Assembly: GCA_021234155.1 (NCBI GenBank)
Contig: JAJEKV010000023.1
Coordinates: 3,460,801-3,524,800 of the forward strand
DNA from: Isoetes taiwanensis
Taxonomy: Eukaryota; Streptophyta; Lycopodiopsida; Isoetales; Isoetaceae
DNA length: 64,000 nucleotides
Reading direction: 5' to 3'
Shown here: in pieces, positions 25,700 through 37,570 of the stretch
Layout of the letters: every line of letters starts with the position of its first letter
Position numbering within the stretch: the first letter of the stretch is position 1
Made by a program: the position numbers and the translations under genes
The notes under the pieces: model-generated
Told to the model about the DNA's origin: nothing
Databases searched by the model: none
What the model saw: only the letters and a program-made list of their open reading frames with translations

Positions 25700-26900
25700 C
25701 ACGGAACCCAATCGGGTTATGGGACCTAATACAGAAGATAGGGCAAAAGCCCAGACTGAAACTCGGGGACCAAGCCCCGTGACCAAACCAAGAAGGCCGA
25801 AGCCAAAATCAAATGTGGGGACTAGCCCCAGTACACAGAACTCGGGGACTATGCCCCGTAGCAAATCACAATGCTAGAATAAAGCAAAAGGGCATAAGCC
25901 CAAGCAGAGGGCCGAAGCCCAACAAGAACAAAAATAGTGGGGCTAAACCCCGGTACATACAATGAAGGTAATAAGGATCAGGGCTATGCGCACACTGCCC
26001 ACGGATCGGATGGCCATTGATCCCGGATAATCGCCTGCCCCCCTCTATACACTGCCCACTTACGCCGCAAGCGAGCTTCACGAACCCGGCACAATTCCTC
26101 CTTCCGCGATGCACACCTGCATCGGGTACCAGACGGAGAATGTGGTCCCCTTCGATGATTGCCATGCCGGAGATATGCAAAGAGATGGCATCTCGAAGTG
26201 GATTAAGAGGTGCCGAGGGCGATCAAGCCGCACTGCCCAACCCGAGACGGAGATGATGCCATCACCAGATATGCATCACCCTAGTGAAAACCGCCTCTGC
26301 CAGCCGTGCGGAACAACCATTGTTCTCGGAATGCCGACTAGACGTAAGGCCGGGGTATGCATCCCACCTCCGCCGGGCGTAGGGCCCGCTCGATGACGAT
26401 GAGGCGCTGGATCCGCTCGAGGTCTCCGGCCAACCCATCCGCTCCATCGAGGTCACCGGTATCCACCCTAGCCGCACACCGTGCCCGGTAGGTGGGGGCT
26501 CTGGTGAGCAATGCGATGCTCGATGATGGGCCCGCGTCGAACCAGCGAAATGGTACCGAGATCGGCCGAAGTCGCGGCCCCGCAGACCGAGCAAAGAACT
26601 CTAGAAGCCGCACCTTTTTCCTTCTAGTGGCAATTGAGCGTATGCCCGGGTGAGAGTAATCTAGATCAACCGCGCGGATCCCCGCCAACATTCCCGAGGC
26701 GCATTAATAAGCTCGGCTCGATCGATCTTGTCTAGGGTCGCAACATAAGATGCATCAGGAACATAAGTAAAGGGTGCATCGAGGTGTGCCAGGAGAGGAT
26801 GCTGGGGCCCAAAGAAGGGGGCTGCCTGAAGGTAGGGCACAATTGTGGGATCATAAGGTCTATCCGAGGCGGACTTGGGCAGCCCCAGACAGCAGAATGG
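25700..26900. mobile_element. LTR-like block with repeated CGGGGAC...GCCCCG motifs
   Basis: At least four short motifs of the form CTCGGGGACC..GCCCCGTG occur between 25,763 and 25,955, followed by a GC-rich stretch. Motifs of this kind are common in LTRs of plant Gypsy elements. No terminal repeats, primer site or polyprotein were recognised, so the assignment is tentative. Confidence 0.35.
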
Positions 26901-28070
26901 TTCATTACAGAGGAAAAGTAAATGTCATGACAGATTATAAAAGTCAAGCCTATCTATGCGTAGATATTCCAAAAGCATATAAGCAAATTATAGCCAGATA
27001 AAGAACCAGCTCTCATCGATTAGAAATTGAAGTAGGCTGATATGGTTCAAAGTCCTCTTGGAAGATAGAAAGTGTAAGATATGCGGTTCAGGAGATATAG
27101 AAGATGAGACCCATACTTTTTTACATTTTTCGGCATACACGACGTAGATGATTTTTCTGCATTGTTAAATTTGAAACCATATTTTCTATGAGAGTATATG
27201 AGCAAGGTAGGTACACACCAAACATTCTTGTTGAAGTTGTAATCCTAAGTGAGCATTAGCCAAATAAATAAAATTAAAAAAAAAAATATTATGCCAAAGC
27301 TACTGTTTTAAACCCAACAGCTGGGATATAAATTCCCATGGAAAGGTATAAAAAAGCATACTAATAAAATTGTTTCATTTCATTTCAGGTCTCACAAAAG
27401 CATTCCAAATCAGTTGGCAGTTCAAAATAGCATATTTGACATACATAGACATGTTACGTGCGTAGGAAGAGCAAAGGAAAAGGACTTGTTTAATTATTTA
27501 TGTAAAATAAAAAAAAAAGTTGATCTTTTTTTGATGCCGAGTTCTTTGACGAGATTGTTAAGTTCTACCACAAGATTGTTTGTTTGTGCCGCAGTAAAAG
27601 CACTTTGTAAGAGCAAAGGAAAATGCCAATTTCTATTTTTGGCACTTCGATTTAAGAATGTCACCTGTTTATAAAGCAAGTAATTATGGTGCCTAACATC
27701 GAGCTACAATATTGGAACTTCTAGTCCCATCAACTATTATACAGATACATCTGCGCTCAGAAGTACAACAGGCTGTTACTGGGTACAAACCTAAAACCCC
27801 AGTGACATGGGGTCATAAAATGAAAGTAAATTCTCAGCCCGACCACATTTCAACATTGAAATACATAATTCCAGCATTTGGCCACAATTATGCTCAAACT
27901 TCACTTGCATTTCGAACAACATAGCACTGGGCAGTGAGAATTCAAGTTGACAAACAAAATTCTCCTCAATGTACCAGGACACAGAGCCCACTAAATATTT
28001 ACATGCGGCCAAAACATGCGGTTTACTCCATACCTTAGGTGTTGCTTCGATTGGTGATGAGAATGAATTT

Positions 28071-28940
28071 CTACGAACCCTTCTTTACATGCCCACTTTT
28101 CACTTGCTTCAACTCCTTCATGAACATCCTTGGCGCAATTGCCATCGACATAAGTTCTTGAAATAGGAGCTTGCATGCATAGGGAATATGCACCTGCAAC
28201 CAAACCCCAGTCAAAGAGGAAAATGAAAAAGCATAACAAAAATCCCCAATTCTTAAAAAAACCAACCTGCACAATTTCTGTTTTATTTTTGCAACCTCTG
28301 CATTCAAAAGTACCTTTCTTCAGATTGGCTATAGCAATGAGACCACATAGTTCACAAACATGGACCCGATAGGCATCACTTTGGTCAAATAATCTCTCTT
28401 TAAGAAAATGCGCAGCCCCATGCGCTATCATACAATCTCGTTCCATCTCCCCAAAACGGAGGCCTCCATCCCTTGAACGACCTTCAGCAGGTTGCCGGGT
28501 TAATATATGAACTGGGCCATGACCCCTAGAGTGAATTTTATCATCTACCATCTGCTTCAAACGTTGATAAAATGTTGGACCAAGAAAAATCATGGCACTC
28601 AATGGACGACCTGTATGCCCATTATACATTCTTTCAAAGCCTCTCATTTGATAACCACATTTATGCAAAGCACTGCTGATATTATCCACCTAAAGAAAGT
28701 CAATGTAGCAGTTAGAACTTCAATACATGAAGAGCCTAACAATGAAGGGCATAGTCAAAGGGAACAAGCAGAAACTTACAGTGACATCGGTAAATGGTGC
28801 GGCATCGCCTTCTTTGCCCATATGAGCAGCTACTTTACCCATGATACACTCAATCAACTGTCCAATGGTCATCCGAGATGGAATAGCATGAGGGTTCACA
28901 ATGATGTCAGGTGTAATACCCTCCATTGTCCATGGCATAC
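28071..28940 (-). pseudogene. NRPB2: RNA polymerase II subunit 2 (RPB2), last three exons only
   Basis: Three - strand exons encode the C-terminus of the second-largest subunit of RNA polymerase II. Exon 28,780-28,938 reads [20 protein letters not shown]. Exon 28,267-28,689 contains [29 protein letters not shown] and a zinc-binding pair (CELCGL...CRGCK). Exon 28,071-28,193 contains [20 protein letters not shown] and ends in a stop. Splice sites are canonical GT/AG and the joins restore the conserved sequence. RPB2 is preferred over the Pol IV/V paralogue because of the close match to the canonical Pol II C-terminus. Upstream of MPWT the expected GQKGTVGMTYTQED is absent and two in-frame TGA codons (28,945-28,950) stand instead. 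No earlier exon was found up to the FRIGIDA-like gene, so this is probably a 5'-truncated fragment, unless earlier exons lie beyond a rearrangement. Confidence 0.85.
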
Positions 28941-30890
28941 AGACTCATCAAACGAAAGGGCTTGGAAAGTCAGCTATTGCGGCTCCAGCCTCTTCCTTGC
29001 TGATAACAAGCACCTTGAAACATTGTTGCCCGTCATGCTCACGTCTCGTAGTCTCCCACCCACATGTTATTTTAGATCCCACCACTTCTTGCAAATACAC
29101 GTACAACACAATTGAATGCTCAAACATTGGGGAAACTTCCAAAACTTTTTAGGAAACATTCTTACAAGTCCTAAAACCATTATGAATTTACAAAATATAT
29201 TCGAAGCCCCTGCTACCAATACCTCAAATCAGAACAAATACATTTTAAAAATCTCAATCATATTTAAAAAGTTTCAATAAAGGACATAATTTTCAAATAT
29301 GTACTCATGAATTTGTAAAATCGTCCTTTTCTCCTCGATCCTCTGAGTTTAAAAACAAATATACATGAGTACTGAACCAGTCAGTTTGCAGTAAACAACC
29401 ATTTTGAAAATTGTTAAATGACAAGTTGCATGTGATGGCAGATACATACACCTGCTGGAATTTCAAACTTATAGGTATAGAGAATAGAGCAGATCAAAAT
29501 TACATGGATTGAATTCATTAATAAAGGAATCTCTAATGTATTGCGTGTGATAGGTGATTACATTCTACATGTTTTCTCTATTTGTTCTTCATGGCCCCTG
29601 ATAAATTAGAGAAGTGCAAACATAATCATAGTCTCAAACACTTCAATCATTATAAGAGAACATATACGTGACCACGTATTCTCTTCTTACTTCTCTTTGT
29701 GGACCAAAAAACGTACAGAAAGCACATTCTACACATCAAGACAAAAACTACTTGGTTGTTTTCACACAGCATGTGCACTTAGTAATTCATCAGAAAATTC
29801 TGGAGTTCTACCACAGAAATGATCCAGATATGTTTCTTCTTGCAAATTTGAAAGACTAATAAAACTGAGTTGAAGGTATTCAACTCAGTTGAACGTAATT
29901 CATGCAAGCTAGGTTCCAAATATGCAAAATTTCATGTGCACAATCATCTGTCATAATGTGTAGCTGCTATGTCTGATGATATTAAGGTGGCTTCCAGCAA
30001 AAAAAAATATTCTGCAAGCAACTTCCCTTTAGCCTATCCTTTCAAGGATTCAACAGGCCACATATAAAACTTGTGCCCTTGCCACAGATACTCCAAGCAT
30101 CATCATGCCAGAAAGAAATCCTTAATGGATTTTTGTGAAGCTATTTGAGATGGAGTGGAGTGAATCCTAAATAATTGTAAAAATTTCATAATCGCTGTAT
30201 ACTGACCAGAAAACGAGCAGTAGCAGAACTCGTTGTTCTCCAAATTTTGGACTGCGCTTCTACTCACTGGACTTAATTGGATCGCTCCTTAAAGTTCAAA
30301 AATAAATGACTTAATATAATCTTTGAGATAACAAGACAAACCGAAAAAAATGATCTGATCTTAACTTGGGAGTTTTTGCTGGTATATCTTTTCTCAAGCA
30401 ATTCCCAGATATGCGTCATGTGCAGTGTAACACTATACTGCCTCACATCGGTGCGCATGAGCAAGTAAATGGCATCCACTCCGACCACAATAAGAAATGA
30501 GTAAATTGAAATAATGTAGGGCGAGAATACAAGCCAGAATGCAGTAGTTTATCCTCTTCGAGAGGGTTTGATCTGTCTAAATATGCAAAAGTTCTGTCTG
30601 TTACCTGGAAAACAAGGAGGGCCTAACAAAAGTTCATGGATGGTCTGAAAACTGCTGCTTCTTGCTTGACAAACTGAGGCATATCTATAGCGGCCGATTT
30701 CGGCTACAAGTATCGACCAGGGTAAAAGTTCCCGCTCTCATCTTGCTGGGCAGAAAGAATCCGGAAAGAGCAAAAATTTGGACGGGAAGGATTCTGGACG
30801 TCTGCCAAAACAAGAACATATCGATGAACATATATTTTCGAGCAAGCAGAAACAGAGGAGGGAAGGTCGGAGAAGAGCAGAAGTGATTTT
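28941..30890. other. Gap upstream of the NRPB2 fragment
   Basis: An open - strand frame (29,142-28,951) runs into the two stops before the NRPB2 exon but does not resemble RPB2. A second - strand frame (30,488-30,273) is unrecognised. Otherwise AT-rich and without signal. Confidence 0.4.
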
Positions 30891-30894
30891 CAAG

Positions 30895-31280
30895 GACTTT
30901 CTAATTTTCATGGCCGTCCGATGCGAAATTAAAAAATCTAATGGTTGAGATTAAAAACAGCTGACGTGACATAGCTAGGAATGGGCGGGGGGGTGCTAAA
31001 TACCTAGATAATAAATATTCAAAACTATGTGGGCCTGGTAAAAGGTTAAAAAGAAATTGTTTGCGGAATTTCTAAACCGTCCGACGGCAAATTTCAAGGG
31101 CCATGATTTCTTCGGTTGTGTGCTCTAACGAGCTCCTTTTTCTCTTCACGTCTGCTTTTACCCTAAGCTTTGCTGCTCTCTCTCTGTCGGAAGTCCGAAG
31201 CGCAAAAATTTGCTTGTTTTTGCATTCAGCAAAAGAATTTGCTTCTTTTTGGTGTTTGTTGCAGGTTTTAAGGAGCGAAG
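30895..31280 (+). promoter_or_regulatory. Promoter and 5' leader of the FRIGIDA-like gene
   Basis: Contains GCCGTCCGATG, AAAAATCTAATGGTTGAGAT and CTGACGTGACA between 30,912 and 30,973. A very similar module (TCTAACGGTTGAGATGG, CTAACGTGGCA) occurs at 25,135-25,180. A CT-rich leader (31,165-31,260) precedes the ATG. Promoter role is inferred from position and the repeated module; no TATA box was assigned with certainty. Confidence 0.4.
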
Positions 31281-33522
31281 ATGGCCGATGTATCGGATTC
31301 GGATCCTATAGTAGGCGACCTTGATTTGGTCCCTGAACGAAAATTGAAGCTTCAGAAGGCTTTCAAGGAGCTGCAGACTCGGAAAAATCTCGTCGGAGGT
31401 GTAGCGTTGAGTTGGAAGGATTTGGCCGGCCATTTTGCGGATTTGGAAAAGCAGGTAAGGCGCAGATTTGACGAGCTTGTTGCAAAAGAAAAGGCTTTTG
31501 AACTGAAATGCAAAGAAACCCAAGAGTCGTTAAATAAGAGGGAACAGGAAATCGCTCAACGGGAACAAGAATCCCTTGCTAGGGTTCAGGAGCAGAAAGA
31601 TTCTGCGCTTGCGGCCATAGATGAGGAAAAACAAAAATGGAAGGAAGAGGGCGAGAGAGTAATTGAGGTTATGATAAAAGAGGAGAAGTCTGAAGGTAGT
31701 GCAGATGTTAATGAGGCTGCAATCCCTGAAGAAACAGATTTAGACCTAAATCCAAAGGATGCCGATCATTTGGCAACTAGTGATAAAGCTAGCGAGGAAA
31801 AACCTGTTAGTGAGGAGGCTACAGGTATTGAGAAAGAGTCCTCTGTCGATATACCAGCTATCAAACCTCTTTTGTCTGAAGTTAAGGTACGTCCACAATT
31901 GAAAGCATTTTGTGAAAATATGGATGGGAATGGGCTGAGGAAGTATATAGTAGATCATAGGAAAGATGCTACACAGCTACGTTTGGGAGGTTCCTTGTGC
32001 ACTTCAAAGTGCCAAAGATCCATCCACCTTGGTCTTGCATGCTTTAGAGTGCTACCATTCTCCACAGCATGTTGGAAATGCAAAAAGGGAAACAGAAGCA
32101 TCTGCAACCCGTCGTGCTTGCATTCTTCTCTTGGAGAGCTTGCAAGTATTGCTAACTGAGACCCAATGGGGTGCAGATCACCCTGATTTTCCTTCTAACA
32201 TTAAGGATGCAGCCAAGGAAATAGCAGATAAGTGGAGGTCTAAAATGGACGTCCAGAGAGATGCTGCTGGGGGCAACTCATTGGACGAGCAGGCTTTTCT
32301 TCAGCTACTGGCAACATTTGGAATCGCTTCTCAATATGATGAGGATGAGCTCTGTCAGCTAGTTTCAGCTGTTGCCAGGCGTAAGCAGACTCCTGCTCTT
32401 TGTAAATCCCTTGGGTTATCGGCCAAGATGCCAGGTTGGTGTCCTCTCAATATTAAGCAAGACTTAACGAAAATCCTCCTTTGCATCCTGTTGTCTATGT
32501 AACATGCTAAACTGTGGTTTCAAAATCCAACAGTTTTTAACCTGATATTTAGAACACTTCCTAATGTCAACAATTTGGCAGTTGCTTAGACATGGCAGTT
32601 GCTTAGAACAGGATGGCCCCTTTACATTTCATATAAAAAAGGTTTATTAGGCATCCCCGAGTCTATATCAAATACAAACATTGGAAAGTTGCAGATGAAG
32701 AGATTATTTTGAGTTCTCTTAGTCAAGATTGTAATCCTCTCATATCTTTTGCACCATGTGCAGGCTTAGTTGACAAACTTAGTAAGGAAGGGAAGCAAGT
32801 GGAGGCGCTTGCATTTGCACATGCCTTTGGCTTTCTGGACAAAATAGGGCCCGTGGATCTGTTAAAAACTTATCTCAAAGAGGCTAGAAAGACTTCCCAG
32901 GATATATTGAAGTCTGGAAACTACTCTGCAGCTGCTCAGGTAATTATCTCGTGATTAGTTATTTATGCAGATACTAGTATATTCTTACATTCTTCATCTT
33001 TGTAGCAGAATGATTCTATGATGAAGGAGCTTTCTGCACTGAAGTCTGTGCTAAAATGCATAGAAGATTATAAATTGGGATCTCAATATCCCTCAGACCC
33101 TCTTGAAAGGCGAGTTCTACAACTGGAAAAAGCAAAGTCGGGTAGGAAGAGGGCAGCAGGAACTGTAAGGGGGGCAGATAAAGCGGTCGAAACCAAGCGG
33201 AGAACATGCTGGTAGCCCCTTGACTGAACGTGGTGGTTACTATCGATCTAACGACAGAAGCTCTTATGGGGCTTTAGGAATTTCTACATATGGGTACAAT
33301 GCAGCAGCTGCATATGATAGGCCAAGTCAAGCTGGCTATGCTGCAAATGCTTATGCAGGAGGCATTCCACTATCAAACTCTTATTTATATTCTGCTGGTG
33401 AAGGTTTAGGATCATCTCTTTATGGAGCAGGTGGATATTCTACGTCTTCAGCCTACAGTAGTTACCTTAGGGGCGGCTTGCCACCACCACCGCCTGCTTA
33501 TCAGTCCTCATTTTTACACTAG
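31281..33522 (+). CDS. FRIGIDA-like protein, three exons, with two apparent frameshifts
   Basis: Exon 1 (31,281-32,434) starts MADVSDSDPIV and encodes a long coiled coil (about residues 60-130, KREQEIAQREQE) and an acidic linker. It then enters the FRIGIDA domain (RPQLKAFCENMDGNGLRKYI, later LLLESLQVLLTETQWGADHP and QLLATFGIASQYDEDEL). Exon 2 (32,764-32,939) continues with LVDKLSKEGKQVEALAFAHA. Exon 3 (33,009-33,522) has ALKSVLKCIEDYKL and PSDPLERRV, then a Tyr/Gly/Ser-rich tail ending GGLPPPPPAYQSSFLH. Family members are nuclear scaffold proteins; Arabidopsis FRIGIDA promotes FLC transcription, but the role of distant relatives is less clear. Conserved sequence jumps frame near 31,985 (within TTTGGGAGG) and near 33,195 (around GCGGAGAAC). 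Each needs a one-base correction, so either sequence errors or decay is possible. The exon 3 acceptor is a tandem TAGCAG. Confidence 0.8.
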
Positions 33523-35604
33523 CAGCCAAGATTAATGGGCCTGTCTAAGTCTCGTGTGTATTTTAGTCTTCTGTATTTACAAGCCACGTGAATTGTGTGG
33601 TGACAACAATGAAGATATTGCTGCCTGTTTGTTTAGGTCCTGCCATTTAACGGTGTAAATTCACATTACATTTGTACTTTGGCTTGTTTGCAAGGCCAAC
33701 CATTGGGTTCTGTTTTCTGAATTCTTTAAGCTGGGTAATAATCAGAATATGCATATCCAATCCGAAGTATAGTTTTTGGAAACATTCCCAGATTTACTTT
33801 GTGTGGTTGGGATTTGATTTATTTCGATTCTATATTTTTTTTTAATTTTTTTGTATTAGGGTGCATCTCAGTGTACCGTACCGCAGGAAACTTTCCTTCT
33901 AGGCGTAGGATGAACAGGCATCTGCAGATTTGAATGGGACTTATCTTTATATTACAAGAAACTTATCGCGGCGGCCAAGGCCGCCGCGAACGTTTCTCTT
34001 CTTCACCCCCCTGCTAAAGCAAGAACAGTAAAAGTTTCTTGTTTAAATTTTAAGTCACCTTTGTGGAATTGATTTTCACGTCTTCTGTGTCCTTAAAGAC
34101 CTTTTTTACTGCATTCACTTCTGCAAGGTCACCTACAACAGTAGAAGTTGCATGCACATTGATGTAGTTTCTCCATCAAAGATGCCCTACACTTGCCACA
34201 AGGCCAAGTCAGGTGCACTGCATGAAGACATTTGCTACAAAATATTTGGAGCAGAGCTTACTAATGCAGGAATCAAATTTACATCTACCAGATAAATTGA
34301 AGATTTACCTTCAAATGTGGCTACGTCGTTGGTAATTCCTTTAGTCGCCTCGAATCAGATAGCCTAGAAATGTAGCCAGATAAAGCACAACAAAAAGAAC
34401 CATAATTTAGAAAATGCAAGGGAATGCAATTCATCTTTCAATTTGAATCTAAAATATACATGAATTTAAAGCTTAATACGTACAAAAAATGAAAGAAATG
34501 TACTATACAATGCTGATGTCCAACACTCTTGCTAGAGATTGCTGCTTCAATTGGCTTACTTGTTTGCCAACCACCTTATAGAAGCATTACTTTGAATACT
34601 TGGAGTTTTGGCAAGACAGACTTAAAGTCCTAGAACATTTACATCAAACTTCAAAGGACAATGATTAGATCAAATACTGTTACAGCCAAATGTGGTAGAT
34701 GCACTCATCTCATTATTGCACTCGCAGCATTCCTCTATTTGACATGCAAAAATTATTTATGGCCTTCGTGAAACAAACAAAGGCATATAGTCTCAAGCCA
34801 TAGATGCCACTCATCCCGTGCTTCTATAAAGGAAGACTTCAAAATAAGGAAAATCATGGTAAAATATTGTATCCCTATTCGATTCAAAGAAATTGCTATA
34901 ACAAGGGCCATCTAAGTCCTATGATATAACTTCATTTTCTGCACAAGAGTGCTTCTCAAAAAGCCTATCATAATCTAAATTCTCATACCATAGATCTTTG
35001 ATAATCAGATTGGAAAGTGCAATACAAAGATGCTGTCACAATTTCCATTGTTGCAGCTGCTGCAAAATACCCTTAACTTCTAAACACAGCTTCATTTTTT
35101 GCTTTTTGCAAAGCTTCTCAAATATTCTAATTGTGCTAAAACATACCTTCTCAAACTTGAGGCATGTCTGAGTAACCAACGCATCTCAAATACATTTGCA
35201 TGCACTCAAATCTTGCCTCAGATGAAAATCGAGACCATCGAGACCCTAGATGTTGGTTTGCGGTGGAAGATGCATTGATACTCATGTATTCATGTTTGGG
35301 AGAGTGATGATGACATTCACCACAATATAATGACATTAATAGCCGCAATTTTCATTTTGGAACTCCATAGCAATTGTTTTTTAGATGCTCCAATCTTGCA
35401 GCTAGAGTTAAAGATCATAATGACACGTAAAAGACGGATGACAGTCGCCACTCATTTAGTAGAGTTATACCACTCATTTAGTAGAGTTATACCGGATTTT
35501 AAATGTTGTCTTGAGAACGGCGAACAAAAGAACTAGTTAGCTCGATATAGAAGCGCAATCATGTGCTCATTCTCGTAGAAAATGGAAGCAACAAAGGTAA
35601 TTTT
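33523..35604. other. 3' flank of the FRIGIDA-like gene, no further gene
   Basis: The 3' UTR-like segment to about 33,880 is duplicated at 42,106-42,460. After the GC-rich palindrome at 33,967 the sequence is AT-rich, with only short unrecognised frames. Confidence 0.5.
33949..33998. repeat. Perfect GC-rich hairpin, second copy of the 318-362 motif
   Basis: CGCGGCGGCC (33,967-33,976), a two-base AA loop, then GGCCGCCGCG (33,979-33,988). Flanks TTACAAGAAACTTAT and AACGTTTCTC match the reverse complement of 318-362. Possibly an eroded CACTA-type terminus. Confidence 0.6.
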
Positions 35605-36187
35605 CTATTCAAAGATATAAGTAAGGTGCCACATTGTTAAAAAGCCAAAGAGCATTGAATTTGTATAGATCTTCCCGTTGTTAAGAATACCAACCTTTGC
35701 AAAGAAAGAATACACTTGTTGCGCATGGTTGTTGCACAATTGTCTTTTAACAATCAGAGACACGCTTGTTGCACCATTCCATCTCTCCGTGCAGAAGAAG
35801 ACGATGAAGAAGAAGAAGGTCGAACAGAAGATACAACAGCCTTGCTTCTCCTCAACACCGCAGCCTACGATACATCTAAAGCTTGATCGCCTAAAGGCAA
35901 AGAAGCTTGCCTCGCTTAAAGGCACGAAGCTTGCCTCTCTAAATCCAAAGAAGCTTGTCCGCCCTTCTGGCCGGTTTCGGCCGAAAGCACTATTAACCCT
36001 AGAGCTAGCTAATTTAACCTCGAGAGCAAATCCTAGAACCGAGTATGCATATGAAGATGAAGCCGAGTCGCTGCTTGCTTCTCTTCCACCGCCAAGAATT
36101 TGAAGAGCTTGCAACCATACCAAAAAATCGGGCTCGCTAATCGACGAATCACTGCTATTTTCTAGACTTTCCCGATGCGCGCATAAA

Positions 36188-36439
36188 CTAAAGATCCGCA
36201 ACGGGTTTCTCATCCACAACAAGCGCCAGAGCTTTTGAAGCCTCTTCTGAAATAGAGTTGCTCCTGGACATGGCCGCTGCAGCTGCTGCTCTAATGTTTT
36301 GCTCGCTTTTAAGCCGCAGGGCTTTGTGGAAACAGAAGGATGGGCCTTCGAATGAGTCCATGCCGCTGAGCGGGGCGGATTGCAATCCCCGCCGGATTGC
36401 TTGCGCACCAAGAAAGGGACACATCCTTTTTTTTCCCAT
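36188..36439 (-). CDS. Hypothetical 83-residue reading frame with ABRE-like upstream motifs
   Basis: A - strand frame starting MGKKRMCPFLGAQ, containing an alanine run and MSRSNSISEEASKALALVV, then a stop. I do not recognise it. A longer overlapping - strand frame (36,486-35,605) in another phase is low-complexity and less convincing. Upstream, 36,455-36,492 carries two G-box/ABRE-type ACACGTG sequences, which makes a promoter here conceivable. It could be a first exon whose gene is lost or continues downstream unseen. Confidence 0.25.
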   Translation of the reverse strand: MGKKRMCPFLGAQAIRRGLQSAPLSGMDSFEGPSFCFHKALRLKSEQNIRAAAAAAMSRSNSISEEASKALALVVDEKPVADL

Positions 36440-36454
36440 TTATTTTGTTTCAAG

Positions 36455-36492
36455 GACACGTGTCGCCCGCTTTTAAAGTCATCCACGTGTCG
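36455..36492 (-). promoter_or_regulatory. Two ABRE/G-box-like motifs
   Basis: GACACGTGTCC (36,456-36,466 region) and GACACGTGGAT (36,480-36,492 region) lie about 25 bp apart. The core ACGTG is bound by bZIP factors in abscisic-acid-responsive plant promoters. Function here is inferred from spacing and core only. Confidence 0.4.
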
Positions 36493-37169
36493 CCCCCAAA
36501 CTTTTTCCGGAGAAAAATATTAGAATCAAACAAAAAAGTGTAATCGCTTTATATATGTTAAGATAAAACCGTGGCGTCGCCTGCGTCTGCCTCGATCGAC
36601 GGCCCGAGATCGCTTTCAATGCCCTTCGCCTCGCCCGGACGACCCATTTGTTTTGTTTATCCCTCCGCATTGATCAATGGCTTAGATTATTCCATATGGG
36701 ATGTTTTCGCTGTGTCCCCAGACGAAAGGGTGCGACGTCTAATCAAATATTGCCGCCATTGCAAATTTTATGCACATGGTCTTTGGGTTTCTTCTCGCTA
36801 CATTCGGACGTCCAGAGGGGTTACTAAATAAAGCGGGGAAATATCCAGGTTTTCCTTTCTTTTGTGCTTTCCTCCCTCGGCATTGAATGAAGCTTTTGCA
36901 ATACCACCGCACAATTGGTCGATTAGGTATGTTAAGTGCTGGATATTTATGCTATTATGTGCTGGATTTGTGATGGAGACTTATCGCAGGATATGGATGA
37001 AAAGCAAAATTGGTCCATCAAAATTGGTCCGTCCCTTTGATCGCTTGCATTTCGAAATGAATGCAGTGCTTGAGAGAAAGGGTCAGATTTAACGCTATTG
37101 CTTGAAGGTAAGGGTTTTAGATTTACTTCTACCCTCATAGCTTATGTGTTGCAAAGAATCTGAGATCCA

Positions 37170-37570
37170 GGTACTGCATTGGATTTGTTCTTCTGGGCTC
37201 TCAACAAAAGAGGATTTAAACACTCAACTTTTAGTTATAACTGTCTATTTGATTTACTGGTGAGGACAAACATTGTTGATAAGGCAAATGCAATTTTTAG
37301 AGAGCACATGATAACTTCATGTCCTCCTGATAGTTTCACGTTCTCTATTTTAATCCGAGGACTGAGCAGAATAGGCTAGATTGATGAAGCACTTAAGTTA
37401 AATGAAGAGATGAAGGCAAAAGGCTTAGGTGCTAATGTCATAGTGTATACTACTATTATGGATGGATATCTTAAGGCAGGGAACATTGATGAGGCATATC
37501 AGGAACATGGATATCTTAAGGCAGGGAACATTGATGAAGAATCAGGACCTTTGGGGCGACATATTCAGGT
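37170..37570 (+). pseudogene. Pentatricopeptide repeat (PPR) gene fragment
   Basis: The + strand reads ALDLFFWALNKRGFKHSTFS, NCLFDLLVRTNIVDKANAIF, PDSFTFSILIRGLSRIG, a TAG stop, then IDEALKLNEEMKAKGLGANV and TIMDGYLKAGNIDEAYQ. This is the 35-residue helix-turn-helix pattern of P-class PPR proteins, which bind organellar RNA. About three repeats are present. The in-frame stop at 37,377-37,379, the absence of the many other repeats, and an internal duplication of GGATATCTTAAGGCAGGGAA (37,461 and 37,509) show it is a broken remnant. An upstream frame at 36,571-36,831 opens with GTG, not ATG, and is unrecognised. Confidence 0.7.

Larger units (their letters stand above)
22545..28070. other. Intergenic region without a recognised gene
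   Basis: Contains a 25 bp tandem duplication (23,404-23,453), a 30 bp T-run (24,013-24,042), a (GGAA)7 microsatellite (25,661-25,688), a promoter-like module (25,069-25,200), an LTR-like block (25,700-26,900) and the LINE-free stretch to NRPB2. Reading frames up to 117 codons at 26,000-26,700 overlap on both strands, follow local GC richness and show no domain. Confidence 0.5.

Noticed and set aside
26000-26700. GC-rich reading frames as a gene
   Set aside because: Frames are open on both strands, with no start, splice or domain evidence; local base composition explains them.
28951-29142. Upstream NRPB2 exon
   Set aside because: The frame is in phase with the next exon but its sequence does not match RPB2 and ends in two stops.
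35605-36486. 293-codon open frame on the - strand
   Set aside because: Composition is low-complexity, overlapping frames on both strands are also open, and no domain or codon pattern supports it. Only the upstream 36,188-36,439 frame was kept, at low confidence.
36571-36831. 86-codon frame as the N-terminus of the PPR gene
   Set aside because: It opens with GTG, is not in a consistent exon arrangement with the PPR repeats, and resembles nothing recognisable.
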